A program made the translations under genes and the position numbers. From an uncultured Atopobiaceae bacterium (lineage in GTDB: Bacteria; Actinomycetota; Coriobacteriia; Coriobacteriales; Atopobiaceae): a stretch of 34,672 bases of DNA. Shown here one piece after another: positions 1 to 7,977 of this stretch. The DNA lies in contig CANQSI010000003.1 of NCBI GenBank assembly GCA_947626465.1, forward strand, positions 1 through 34,672, written 5' to 3'. The notes under the pieces were generated by a model. It saw only the letters and a program-made list of their open reading frames with translations. It ran no database searches and had not been told where the DNA came from. Numbering within the stretch: position 1 is the first letter of the stretch; the number at the start of each line of letters is the position of its first letter.

Positions 1-39
1 TGCCCCGCATAGATGGCTCGGATACCCTCGAAACCAACC

Positions 40-67
40 ATAATGCTCAAGTTGAACCCGATGGCAA
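40..67 (-). promoter_or_regulatory. Candidate promoter for the next gene downstream (probably ftsZ, off window)
   Basis: Reading the minus strand, TTGCCA (62-67) is followed after 16 bp by CATTAT (40-45). The -35 matches TTGACA at 5 of 6 positions and the -10 matches TATAAT at 4 of 6. It lies just past the probable terminator that ends the ftsQ transcript, so it could start a separate transcript for the following gene. In dcw clusters that gene is usually ftsZ; this is inference because the gene is outside the window. A GGGTAT hexamer at 22-27 on the same strand is an alternative SigB-type -10. Confidence 0.4.
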
Positions 68-165
68 CCGTAAATCGAGGTATCTTTGCACATAGCTCAA
101 GGGATGGTCAAGCAGTCTCCGCCCAGCTGCATTTTCCCTGCTAAAGAACCCTGCCAAATGGAGGG

Positions 166-188
166 AAAACTCTCAAGCCCGGCTTGAG
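166..188 (-). terminator. Intrinsic terminator-like hairpin at the end of the dcw operon
   Basis: On the minus strand, 36 bp after the ftsQ stop, CTCAAGCC and GGCTTGAG form a perfect inverted repeat (172-188) around one central base. It folds as a 7-bp stem with a 3-base loop. It is followed closely by TTTT (166-169). The U-tract is short, but stem, position and tract fit a Rho-independent terminator. No coding gene is evident in 1-223. Confidence 0.6.
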
Positions 189-223
189 GGTATGCCTCGA
201 GGATACGTGAGTGGACGGATGCC

Positions 224-1483
224 TCAACCCTCGTCTCCTTGGGAGCCTTCATCGACGGGATATTCCTCCTCCGGAGCCCCCTCATCGCCTGCGCCCACAT
301 CGCCCACATCGCCCGCACCGCCATCGCCTTCGCCGTAGACGCCCGTCCCCGGCGCCACGTTGCTGCTGTCGAGCTTTCGATAGGTGGGGTGCGAGGGCAC
401 GCGCACGTTGATGTAGGTGAGCTGGTTCGGGAACTCCGCCAAGAGCGCCTCCACCACCACCTCTTTCGAATCGATGTCGCGAGGGGCGCCGAGGGAGATC
501 TCGACCCCGCTCACCAGCACGCACGAGAGCGCAGATTCGGATTCGGCTCGGTAGTAGGCCACCTGCTGGGCGAATTCCGGCGAGAAGTCCTGCTGGTAGG
601 CGAGCACGCCTTCGATGGAGGGATCCGTCGTCTTCGTCCCGGCCTTCGGATTGACCGTCTGGGGCACGTCGGTGACGAGCAAAAGCCCATCGCTTCGGCA
701 CTTCTCCAGCGCGGCGGTGAACATCGACACGTCGCCCGAGGGCTTCACGTCGGAGGGCTCGAGCCACACGCCATCCTCCGCGAGATACCACGCGATGTCT
801 TGGCTCCCCATCACCACGAGCGCGTAGGGCGTGCGCTCGCTCACCTTGATGCGGAGCGTCCCGTCGAGCCCCCAGTCCACATCCACCGAGGCCACCCAGG
901 GGTTTTGCATGAGGCGCGAGCGGATGGCCTCGCCATCGAGCGAGATGAGGGGCGCTCCCATCCCCACCCCGGAAAGCCGGATGATGTCCGAGGAGGGGAT
1001 GTGCGCCGTGGAGGCGGCCTCCACGGAGCGCACCTGGAGCACGGGGGTGAAGGAGAGCACGAGCGCGCCCACGACAATGGCGACGAGCGCGATGCCAATC
1101 GTGCCGGCGACGAGCTTCACGAGGGAACGAGGCGCTCGCCCCTCCTTGGCGCCCGTCTCCCTCTCGCGCTCCGACGACGCCTGGCGGCCTCGAGGCGTGC
1201 CCTTGGCGCGCGCGGGCGAGCGGAGCGTCTCGGCGGGCTTGGGGAGCTCGAGGCCCCTCTTGGCACGGGCGCGCGTGGTGGCCCTTGCCTTTAGCGCCTG
1301 CGCCTTCGCCGTCGAGGGGGCCTTAGGGGCCTTTCGGGGCTTTGGGGCCTTAGCCGCAGACGACGTTGCCCTCGAGGTCCGCCGCGCCGCGGGTTTCGCC
1401 GCCCTCGGCTTCGCGGAAGCGGCAGGACGCGAGCTTGCGCCCGCGACGCCAGATTGCCTCGGTGTCGCCTTCCTCTTGGCCAC
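224..1483 (-). CDS. ftsQ: Cell division protein FtsQ (POTRA domain)
   Basis: FtsQ/DivIB is a bitopic divisome protein that links FtsL/FtsB-type partners to the FtsW-FtsI septal synthase. The 419-residue product starts with about 120 residues rich in Ala, Lys and Arg. One membrane segment follows (about 121-147), then a POTRA domain (about 150-218, with the VASVDVDWGLDGTLRIKVSER stretch in pieces) and the FtsQ beta domain to about 370. It ends in a Gly/Asp/Glu-rich tail (about 381-419). The family is usually 250-300 residues, so both ends are extended. It sits last in the dcw cluster, 19 bp after murC. The start codon is GTG and I see no good ribosome site before it, so the exact start in the low-complexity N-terminus is uncertain. 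The assignment rests on topology, POTRA pattern and position. Confidence 0.9.
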   Translation of the reverse strand: MAKRKATPRQSGVAGASSRPAASAKPRAAKPAARRTSRATSSAAKAPKPRKAPKAPSTAKAQALKARATTRARAKRGLELPKPAETLRSPARAKGTPRGRQASSERERETGAKEGRAPRSLVKLVAGTIGIALVAIVVGALVLSFTPVLQVRSVEAASTAHIPSSDIIRLSGVGMGAPLISLDGEAIRSRLMQNPWVASVDVDWGLDGTLRIKVSERTPYALVVMGSQDIAWYLAEDGVWLEPSDVKPSGDVSMFTAALEKCRSDGLLLVTDVPQTVNPKAGTKTTDPSIEGVLAYQQDFSPEFAQQVAYYRAESESALSCVLVSGVEISLGAPRDIDSKEVVVEALLAEFPNQLTYINVRVPSHPTYRKLDSSNVAPGTGVYGEGDGGAGDVGDVGAGDEGAPEEEYPVDEGSQGDEG

Positions 1484-1502
1484 GATGATGCGGCTGGGGC
1501 GC

Positions 1503-2888
1503 CTAGAGTTCCCCGAGGCGCTCGAGAAGCTCGGGCCCCACCATGGTCACGTCGCCCGCGCCCATCGTGATGAGGAGATCGCCCGGGCGAAGCCTTTCCA
1601 CGAGCGCATCGGCGAGCCGGCGCCGATCCGGCATGTAGCTCACGGGCATCTCGGGACGCTGCGCCGCCACCGAGGCGGCCACCGTCTTTCCGGAGACGCC
1701 GGGTATGGGCACCTCGCTTGCCGCGAAGACGTCCATCACGATGAGCTCGTCGGCATCGTCGAACGCGGTCGCGAACTCCTTTGCGAGCGCCTGCGTGCGG
1801 CTGTAGCGGTGCGGCTGGAAGAGCACGACCACACGGTCGTAGCCGAGCGCCTTCGCCGCCTTCAACGTGGCCTTGATCTCCGTGGGGTGGTGGCCGTAGT
1901 CGTCCACCACCGTGACGCCCTTCGCCTCCCCCACAGGGGTGAAGCGGCGTTTCACGCCCTTGAACTCGGAGAGCGCGCGGGCGGCCGCCTCCACGTCGAG
2001 GCCGAGCACATCGGCCACGGCGATGGCGGCGGTGGCGTTCAGGAGGTTGTGGACGCCGGGGTTCGCCTCGATGCGCACGGTCACGTTCTGGCCCGAGGGC
2101 GTCCCCACGTGGACGACCTTCGGATCCTCGTCGAGCGTAGCCACGTAATCGAACTCGACGCCGCGTCCGTAGGTCTTCGAGGGCGTGCCGCTCCTTTCCG
2201 CGAGGGCCGCGAGGTCTGCGTCCTCGCCCCACACGATCGCCGCGCCGCGAGGCCCGGGCAGCGCCATGAACTGGCGGAACGCCTCGTCGATCTCCGCGAG
2301 CGAGTGGTAGTGGTCGAGGTGGTCCGCCTCGATGTTCGTCACCACCGCCACCTGCGGATGGAGCAGCAAGAACGATTCGTCGGATTCGTCGGCCTCCGCC
2401 ACGAAGAGATCGCCCGAGCCGTTCTTGCCGTTGGTGCCGTAGCCCTCCACCACGCCGCCGATCAAAAACGAGGGGTCGAGCCCGAGGCCCTCGAGCATGA
2501 CGGCGATCATCGACGAGGTGGTGGTCTTGCCGTGCGTGCCGGCCACGCACACGGAGCGCTGGCCCTCGGAGAGCGCCGCGAGCATCTGGGCGCGCGGCCA
2601 GACGGTGATGCCCTTCTCGCGCGCCGCCACGAGCTCGGGATTGTCGTCGGGAATGGCCGTGGAGATCACCACCACGTCGGGGTCCACGTCATCAATGGTC
2701 TCGGCCTTGTGCCCGATGGTCACGGGAATGCCCGCGCGCGTGAGCTCTCGCACGTAGCGCGAGCTCTTGAGGTCGGAGCCGCTCACCTGGTATCCGCGGT
2801 CGTGGAGCACGAGGGCGATGCCGCTCATGCCCGCGCCGCCGATGCCGATGAAGTGCACGTTGGTGAAACCCAAGGTGGGGGTCTTCAT
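1503..2888 (-). CDS. murC: UDP-N-acetylmuramate--L-alanine ligase MurC
   Basis: MurC adds L-alanine to UDP-MurNAc using ATP, the first peptide step of peptidoglycan precursor synthesis in the cytoplasm. The 461-residue protein has the N-terminal nucleotide motif FIGIGGAGMSG (13-23), the Mur-ligase P-loop GTHGKTTT (117-124), EADESD (165-170) and NIEADHLDHY (185-194). The length is normal for the family. The reading frame is open further upstream, but homology begins at the ATG at 2888, which is preceded by GGAAAGG; I take that as the start. It lies 70 bp after murG, the widest gap in the mur-fts run downstream of ftsL, and that gap holds an imperfect palindrome. ftsQ follows. Confidence 0.97.
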   Translation of the reverse strand: MKTPTLGFTNVHFIGIGGAGMSGIALVLHDRGYQVSGSDLKSSRYVRELTRAGIPVTIGHKAETIDDVDPDVVVISTAIPDDNPELVAAREKGITVWPRAQMLAALSEGQRSVCVAGTHGKTTTSSMIAVMLEGLGLDPSFLIGGVVEGYGTNGKNGSGDLFVAEADESDESFLLLHPQVAVVTNIEADHLDHYHSLAEIDEAFRQFMALPGPRGAAIVWGEDADLAALAERSGTPSKTYGRGVEFDYVATLDEDPKVVHVGTPSGQNVTVRIEANPGVHNLLNATAAIAVADVLGLDVEAAARALSEFKGVKRRFTPVGEAKGVTVVDDYGHHPTEIKATLKAAKALGYDRVVVLFQPHRYSRTQALAKEFATAFDDADELIVMDVFAASEVPIPGVSGKTVAASVAAQRPEMPVSYMPDRRRLADALVERLRPGDLLITMGAGDVTMVGPELLERLGEL

Positions 2889-2909
2889 GGGAGATATGCG
2901 CCTTTCCAT

Positions 2910-2927
2910 CCGGGGGCATGCCCTCGG
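2910..2927. repeat. 18-bp imperfect palindrome between murG and murC
   Basis: The sequence CCGGGGGCATGCCCTCGG is self-complementary except for one mismatched pair (2913/2924). Its perfect core is GGGCATGCCC (2914-2923). It lies in the 70-bp gap between the murG stop and the murC start, about 20 bp upstream of the murC ATG. It could be a protein-binding site or a small hairpin in the transcript. No U-tract follows, so it is not an intrinsic terminator. It may be chance in GC-rich DNA. Confidence 0.35.
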
Positions 2928-2958
2928 GAAGCCTCGCGATACGGGGTAAAAGTCGTGG

Positions 2959-4089
2959 TTAGTGTAGCCGGGGCGCCGCATCGGCGGCTGCGGCGAGCAC
3001 CTCGTCCGCAAGGAGCGAGGCCGCCTTGGCGGAGCCAAGCGAGGCCGCCGCCTTCGCCATCTCCTTGCGCTCGGGCGCATCTTCGAGGAGCTCCACGAGC
3101 TCGTTTGCGAACGCCTCCTTCGCGAGGTCGTCGTTATCCACGATCCGCGCCGCGCCCGCATCTGCGAGCCATGCCGCGTTCACGCGCTGATGGTCGGCCG
3201 TGGCATGGGGATAGGGCACGAGGATGGCCGGGAGCGCCACCGCGGCGAGCTCCGCCACGCTCGAGGCGCCGGCGCGACAGAGCGCGAGGTCGCTTGCGGC
3301 GAGCACGTCGCCCATGTCGTCCACATAGGCGGATAGGTGCCAGCGCGCCTCCTCCTCGGGCGTGAGCGTGAGGGCGGCCGCCGTGGCGTCATAGCCCTCG
3401 GCGCCCGTCGCGTGGATCACGTGGAGGTTCGGGAGCGAGAGGAGCCGCTCTTTAAGCCCCACGAGCGCGTCGTTGATGGCCACGGCGCCAAGCGAGCCGC
3501 CGAAGCACACGAGCACCTCGGCATCGGCGGGGATGCCCCTGCTCTCGCGCGCTCGCGCGCCATTCCCCTCGATCACGGAGCGGCGCACGGGATTTCCGGT
3601 GAAGGCGAGCTTCGTATGCGGCCCGAGCGAGCCTTCGAATCCCGCCTTTGCCTGCGGAAACGAGATGCACACCTCGTAGGCCCTCTTCGCCATCATGCGG
3701 TTTGCGAGGCCCACCACCGAGTTCTGCTCGTGGATCAGCGTGGGGATGCCCGCGCGGTCGCACTCCGAGAGGAGGGGCACTTCCACGTAGGCGCCGAATC
3801 CCACCGCCACGGCGGGCGGTCGCTCGTCGATGGCCTTGCGCACCGCCTTCTTCGCCTTCATGAGCTTGGTGGCCGCCGAGACCGCCGTCCAGGGCTTCGA
3901 GCGATCGAAGCCTCGGATGGTGAGCGGCACGAGTTCGAAGCCCGCTTCCGGCACAAGGCGTCCCTCGAGCTTCGCCTCCTGCCCGAAGAAGAGCACGTCC
4001 TCGCCTCGTCGCGTGAGTTCCTCGGCGAGCGCGAGGGCGGGATTCACGTGCCCGGCGGTGCCGCCGGCGGCAATGGCCACGAGTGCCAT
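2959..4089 (-). CDS. murG: UDP-GlcNAc:undecaprenyl-PP-MurNAc-pentapeptide transferase MurG
   Basis: MurG is a GT28 glycosyltransferase on the inner face of the membrane. It converts lipid I to lipid II by adding GlcNAc from UDP-GlcNAc. The 376-residue product shows the first glycine loop GGTAGH (9-14), the HEQN motif (120-123), the second loop GGSLGA (197-202) and the C-terminal sugar-nucleotide site around ATADHQ (296-301). The length is typical (about 355-380). The ATG at 4089 comes 2 bp after the ftsW stop, so the two are probably translationally coupled, which fits handing lipid II to the FtsW polymerase. Confidence 0.97.
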   Translation of the reverse strand: MALVAIAAGGTAGHVNPALALAEELTRRGEDVLFFGQEAKLEGRLVPEAGFELVPLTIRGFDRSKPWTAVSAATKLMKAKKAVRKAIDERPPAVAVGFGAYVEVPLLSECDRAGIPTLIHEQNSVVGLANRMMAKRAYEVCISFPQAKAGFEGSLGPHTKLAFTGNPVRRSVIEGNGARARESRGIPADAEVLVCFGGSLGAVAINDALVGLKERLLSLPNLHVIHATGAEGYDATAAALTLTPEEEARWHLSAYVDDMGDVLAASDLALCRAGASSVAELAAVALPAILVPYPHATADHQRVNAAWLADAGAARIVDNDDLAKEAFANELVELLEDAPERKEMAKAAASLGSAKAASLLADEVLAAAADAAPRLH

Positions 4090-4091
4090 GG

Positions 4092-5540
4092 CTAGGCTCC
4101 TTGCCTGAGTGCCGAACGGCCCCTGCGAGAGGGCCGGGAGACGTCGCGAAGCTGGGTGGGCGCGGGGCGCCGCGTGCTCGCAGGGCCTCGATGCGTTGCA
4201 AGGGAACCCGATTGCGCGGTGCGACGTCGAGGCGCGTCCTTGCCGGCATAGCCGCCGCTGATGAGGGTGAGGCCCGCAGGCGCCACCGTGCGCTCCTTCG
4301 GGCGCGCCCTCGGCTCCTCATGCGTGGCGAGCGTGAGGTTCTTGCGACGACGGTCGTGCACGGTTTCCGGCAGCGTCGTGTTCAGCGACACGTTCGCGAG
4401 GAGGCCCACGATGAGCATGGAGGCGAGCATCGAGGAACCGCCGGCGGAGAGGAAGGGCACCGCCTTGCCGGTGAGCGGGGCTACCCCGAGCACGCCGGCG
4501 AAGTTCAGCATGGCCTGGCCGAGGAGGAGCCCCACGCAGCCCATGGCAAGCAGGCGTCCGCCCTTGTCGTTCGCTTGCTCTGCAATGCGAATGCCCGCCC
4601 AGCCGATGATGCCGAAGCACACGAAGACGCCGACCACGCCCACGAGGCCGAGTTCCTCGCCGATCACCGGCAGGATGAAGTCGTTATGCGCCTCGGGGAG
4701 GTACGCGTATTTCTGCACGCCCATGCCGAGGCCGCGGCCGAAGAGCCCGCCCGACGCGAACGCGAAGAAGCCGTGGACGCTCTGGTAGCCATCACCGTAT
4801 TCGTCGGCGAAGGGGTCGAGCACGGAGAGGATGCGCTGGCGCGAGTAGTCGTCGCGAAGCGCGTAGGCGAGGTAGAGCCCGATGAAGATACCTGCGGCGA
4901 TGAGCAGCATGGAGGGGCTGTAGCCATCGGCGGCCATCATCACCCAGAGCGCGATGGCGCACACCATCACCGTGCCCTTGTCGGGCTGGAAGAAGATGAG
5001 CACGAGCGTGAAGACGCACGCGAGGCCCGGGATGCGTGCCTGGTCGGCGTAGAGGCGCTTGCCGCGCGGCACGCTGGACATCACCTGCGCGAGGCAGAGC
5101 ACCACGCAGATCTTCGCGAACTCCGAGGGCTGGAGCGACACGCCGAGGATGGAGATCCAACGCGTGGCGCCGTGCGAGGCCACGCCTAGGAGGCGCACCA
5201 CGACAAGGAGCGCCATCGCCCCGGCGACGAAGAAGAGGCTCTTCTCGAGGAGGAAACGGTAGCTCACGAGGCGCGCCGCCAAGACGGCGACGACCACGCC
5301 ACCCGCCGTGAAGACGAGCTGGGAGATGAGCTCGGCCTGGGCATCGCCCCCGGAGGTGAGGCTCTTGATCGACGAGGCCGAGTAGACCATGACGATCCCG
5401 AGCGCCACGAGCGCGCAGACCGCGGCGATGAGCCAAAGGCGGGGGGCGGCGATGCGCGCCGCCTGGACCTCGAGCTCGCGCGCCTGCGTGCGCCTCGGCG
5501 CTCGGCGTGAGGACTCGGTTCTCCTCGAAGCGGTGCTCAT
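4092..5540 (-). CDS. ftsW: Septal peptidoglycan glycosyltransferase FtsW
   Basis: FtsW is the SEDS-family polytopic membrane enzyme that polymerises lipid II at the septum together with FtsI. In this 482-residue protein a basic cytoplasmic N-terminus (1-34) leads into about ten membrane segments. SEDS signatures are visible: GATRWI (124-129), QPSEFAK (137-143), QPDKGT (185-190) and LPEAHNDFI (281-289). The tail after about residue 388 is Arg-rich and presumably cytoplasmic. RodA is the alternative, but the dcw location next to murD and murG favours FtsW. Its ATG overlaps the murD stop (ATGA), and murG follows after 2 bp. Confidence 0.95.
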   Translation of the reverse strand: MSTASRRTESSRRAPRRTQARELEVQAARIAAPRLWLIAAVCALVALGIVMVYSASSIKSLTSGGDAQAELISQLVFTAGGVVVAVLAARLVSYRFLLEKSLFFVAGAMALLVVVRLLGVASHGATRWISILGVSLQPSEFAKICVVLCLAQVMSSVPRGKRLYADQARIPGLACVFTLVLIFFQPDKGTVMVCAIALWVMMAADGYSPSMLLIAAGIFIGLYLAYALRDDYSRQRILSVLDPFADEYGDGYQSVHGFFAFASGGLFGRGLGMGVQKYAYLPEAHNDFILPVIGEELGLVGVVGVFVCFGIIGWAGIRIAEQANDKGGRLLAMGCVGLLLGQAMLNFAGVLGVAPLTGKAVPFLSAGGSSMLASMLIVGLLANVSLNTTLPETVHDRRRKNLTLATHEEPRARPKERTVAPAGLTLISGGYAGKDAPRRRTAQSGSLATHRGPASTRRPAPTQLRDVSRPSRRGRSALRQGA

Positions 5541-6937
5541 CGCGTCCCCGCTTTCTCGGCGACGAGTGCGCGGAACGCATCCCCGCGCTCCTCGAAGCCG
5601 CTGAACTCGTCAAAGCTCGCGCATGCCGGAGAAAGGAGGATGGTGTCGCCCACCTCCGCGAGCGCACGCGCGGCGTCGAAGGCATCGGCGAGGTGCTCTG
5701 CGCTTCGAGCCGAGGCGAACCCCGCATCCTCGAGCGCCGCCTTCATCCTCGCGCCGGCTTCCCCGTAGCAGACGGCCGCCTTGCACACGCGCGCCACCTT
5801 CTCCGAGAGGCTCGAGAGGTCCGTGCCCTTGTCCGTGCCGCCGAGGAGGATGATCGTCGTTCCCGCCGGGGCGGCATCGAGCGCCTTTTCCACGGCGTCG
5901 GTGTTCGTGGCCTTCGAATCGTCGATGTAGTGGATGCCATCGCCCGAGCTCACGGGCTCCACGCGATGCGCAAGCGGCTTGAAGGCGCAAAGCGCCTCGC
6001 GCACGTTCTCGGCGCGGGCGCCTGCGAAGAGCGCGGCCGTGGCGGCGGCGAGGGCGTTCGTGTGGTTGTGCGGCCCCTTGAGGTGGAGACCATCGACGCG
6101 GCCGAGCGAGGTGGAGATGCCGCCGAGCTCCACCACGAGCTCGCCGTCCCTCACCCACGCCACATCCTCGCCGAGCGGGCGGGCGTGGGCCTGCACGCGG
6201 CACACGCGAAGCCCTCGCGCATCGAGCGCGTCCGCCTCCTTCAGGCACGCCTCGTCATCCGTCACGAGGATCGCGAGATCGCCGGGCTCGAGGTTGGCGA
6301 ATATGCGCATCTTCGAAGCCTCGTAGTGTTCATGGGACCTATGCCAGGCAAGGTGGTCGGGCGTCACGTTCAGAAGGATCGCCACCTTGGGGTGCAAAAG
6401 GCGCGTGGTGGCGAGCTGGTAGCTCGAGAGTTCCGTGCAGAACCACTCGTCCCTTCGAGTGGCGACGGCGGAGATGAGGGCGTCGCCGATGTTTCCCAGC
6501 GCCTTCGCGCCGAAGCCGGAGGCGCGCATAAGATCTGCGACGAGCGTCGAGGTGGTGGTCTTGCCATTCGTGCCCGTGATGGAGATCCAGCGCTCCGGGC
6601 TCTCGCGGAACGCGAGCTCGGGCTCGCCGATCACCTCGACCGCCGCTTCCCTCGCGGAGGCAAAGAAGGGCGAGAAGACGGAGATGCCGGGGCTCGCGAC
6701 GGCGAGGTCGAACGTGCCCTCGACCTCTTCCCTCGCGACGATCTCGCACACGCCCCCATAGCGCGCGGAGAGCGCCGAGACCCGCTCCTCGCTCGCACGT
6801 CCGAATGCCACGAGGCGTCCCACGCGTCCCTCGGCCTTCGCGTGCGCGAGGTAGGCGAGGAGCGCCTGCCCCGTTACGCCGAGGCCAAGCACGCAGACGT
6901 CCCCGAGGGGAGCCGAGGATGCGGGAAGTTTTGCCAT
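5537..6937 (-). CDS. murD: UDP-MurNAc-L-alanine--D-glutamate ligase MurD
   Basis: MurD adds D-glutamate to UDP-MurNAc-L-Ala with ATP hydrolysis in the cytoplasm. The 466-residue sequence has an N-terminal Rossmann-like segment (VCVLGLGVTGQ, from 14), the P-loop GTNGKTTT (122-129), GNIG (148-151), the SSYQL motif typical of MurD (171-175) and NVTPDHL (190-196). The length matches the family. It begins 6 bp after the mraY stop and its stop overlaps the ftsW start by four bases. Confidence 0.96.
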   Translation of the reverse strand: MAKLPASSAPLGDVCVLGLGVTGQALLAYLAHAKAEGRVGRLVAFGRASEERVSALSARYGGVCEIVAREEVEGTFDLAVASPGISVFSPFFASAREAAVEVIGEPELAFRESPERWISITGTNGKTTTSTLVADLMRASGFGAKALGNIGDALISAVATRRDEWFCTELSSYQLATTRLLHPKVAILLNVTPDHLAWHRSHEHYEASKMRIFANLEPGDLAILVTDDEACLKEADALDARGLRVCRVQAHARPLGEDVAWVRDGELVVELGGISTSLGRVDGLHLKGPHNHTNALAAATAALFAGARAENVREALCAFKPLAHRVEPVSSGDGIHYIDDSKATNTDAVEKALDAAPAGTTIILLGGTDKGTDLSSLSEKVARVCKAAVCYGEAGARMKAALEDAGFASARSAEHLADAFDAARALAEVGDTILLSPACASFDEFSGFEERGDAFRALVAEKAGTR

Positions 6938-6943
6938 GGCGCC

Positions 6944-7975
6944 TCAACCCAACTGGAAGAAGAGGGCGAATCCCAAGGTGGAAAACGCCGCCGACACGAT
7001 CCAAAAGCGGATGACGACCGTCGTCTCCGACCACCCGCGCTTCTCGAAGTGGTGGTGGAGGGGCGCCATGAGGAAGACGCGCGTGCCCGTGCGCTTGAAC
7101 CAGAAGACTTGGATGATCACCGAGAGGGCCTCGGCGATGAAGAGCGCGCCCATGATGAGGGACGTGACCTCGGTCTTCGTGAGGATCGCCAGCGCCGCGA
7201 ACGCCCCGCCGAGGGCGAGCGAGCCCGTGTCTCCCATGAAGATCTGCGCGGGGTAGCTGTTGTACCAGAGGAAGCCCACGCAGCTGCCCCCGATGGCGGC
7301 GGCGAGGATGGCGAGGGAAAGCTCGTTTTCGGCGAAGGCGACCATCGCCATGAAGACCATCACCACGAAGACCGTGCCGCCCGCGAGCCCGTCGAGGCCG
7401 TCGGTGAGGTTCACGGCGTTCGAGAGGCCCGCCACCAAAAGGAACACGAAGAAGACGTAGAGCCAGGGGATCTGGAAGCTCCCCTCGCCCATCGGGATCG
7501 CCGTGGTGAGGACGCCGAGATCGATCTCGAGGCCGCCGGGGAAGGCCACCACCGGGGCGCGATCCGCCCAGTTCACCGCGAGCAGGCAGAAGATGATGGA
7601 GATGAGCGTGAGGCTCACCATCTTCTGCGAGGGGGTGAGGCCGAGCGAGCGCCCGTGCGACACGCTCTCGATGTCGTCGGCGAGACCGAGGAGCGCGCAC
7701 GCCACGAGCACGAGCACGCCGAGGATGAGCGCCGGGGTCCAGCGCGCGAAGATGGCGACGGTGATGAGCACGGAGGCGATGATGATGGCGCCGCCCATGG
7801 TGGGCGTGCCCTGCTTCACGAGGTGCGTGCCGGGACCGTCCGCCCTCACCTGCTGGCCCATGCCACGGTGGCGCATGAGCTTGATGAAGAACGGCATGAG
7901 CACCATGACGATGATCGCCGAGACGGCGACCGCGGAAAAGACGGTGTAGGTGGGGTATGCGCCGGTGTTGATCAT
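6944..7975 (-). CDS. mraY: Phospho-N-acetylmuramoyl-pentapeptide transferase MraY
   Basis: MraY transfers phospho-MurNAc-pentapeptide from UDP to undecaprenyl phosphate, giving lipid I. The 343-residue protein is almost entirely hydrophobic with about ten membrane segments. Family motifs are present: GTPTMGGAII (56-65), the Asp pair in GLADDIES (D100, D101), NAVNLTDGLDGLAGG (186-200), a MGDTGSLALGG loop and the HHHFEKRG loop near the C-terminus. The ATG at 7975 comes 2 bp after the murF stop. murD follows closely, so it sits in a tightly coupled stretch. Confidence 0.97.
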   Translation of the reverse strand: MINTGAYPTYTVFSAVAVSAIIVMVLMPFFIKLMRHRGMGQQVRADGPGTHLVKQGTPTMGGAIIIASVLITVAIFARWTPALILGVLVLVACALLGLADDIESVSHGRSLGLTPSQKMVSLTLISIIFCLLAVNWADRAPVVAFPGGLEIDLGVLTTAIPMGEGSFQIPWLYVFFVFLLVAGLSNAVNLTDGLDGLAGGTVFVVMVFMAMVAFAENELSLAILAAAIGGSCVGFLWYNSYPAQIFMGDTGSLALGGAFAALAILTKTEVTSLIMGALFIAEALSVIIQVFWFKRTGTRVFLMAPLHHHFEKRGWSETTVVIRFWIVSAAFSTLGFALFFQLG

Positions 7976-7977
7976 CG

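Noticed and set aside
97..324. Small minus-strand frame overlapping the ftsQ end and the terminator
   Set aside because: It crosses the ftsQ stop region in another frame, has no ribosome site and would run through the terminator hairpin.
2889..3161. N-terminal extension of murC
   Set aside because: The added residues are Arg/Ser-rich, lie over the murG end, and precede the normal family start at 2888 with its own ribosome site.
831..3365. Long plus-strand open frame opposite ftsQ, murC and murG
   Set aside because: It is antisense to three confident genes, has Arg/His/Pro-rich low-complexity translation and no family motifs. This is the usual mirror effect of GC-rich codon use.
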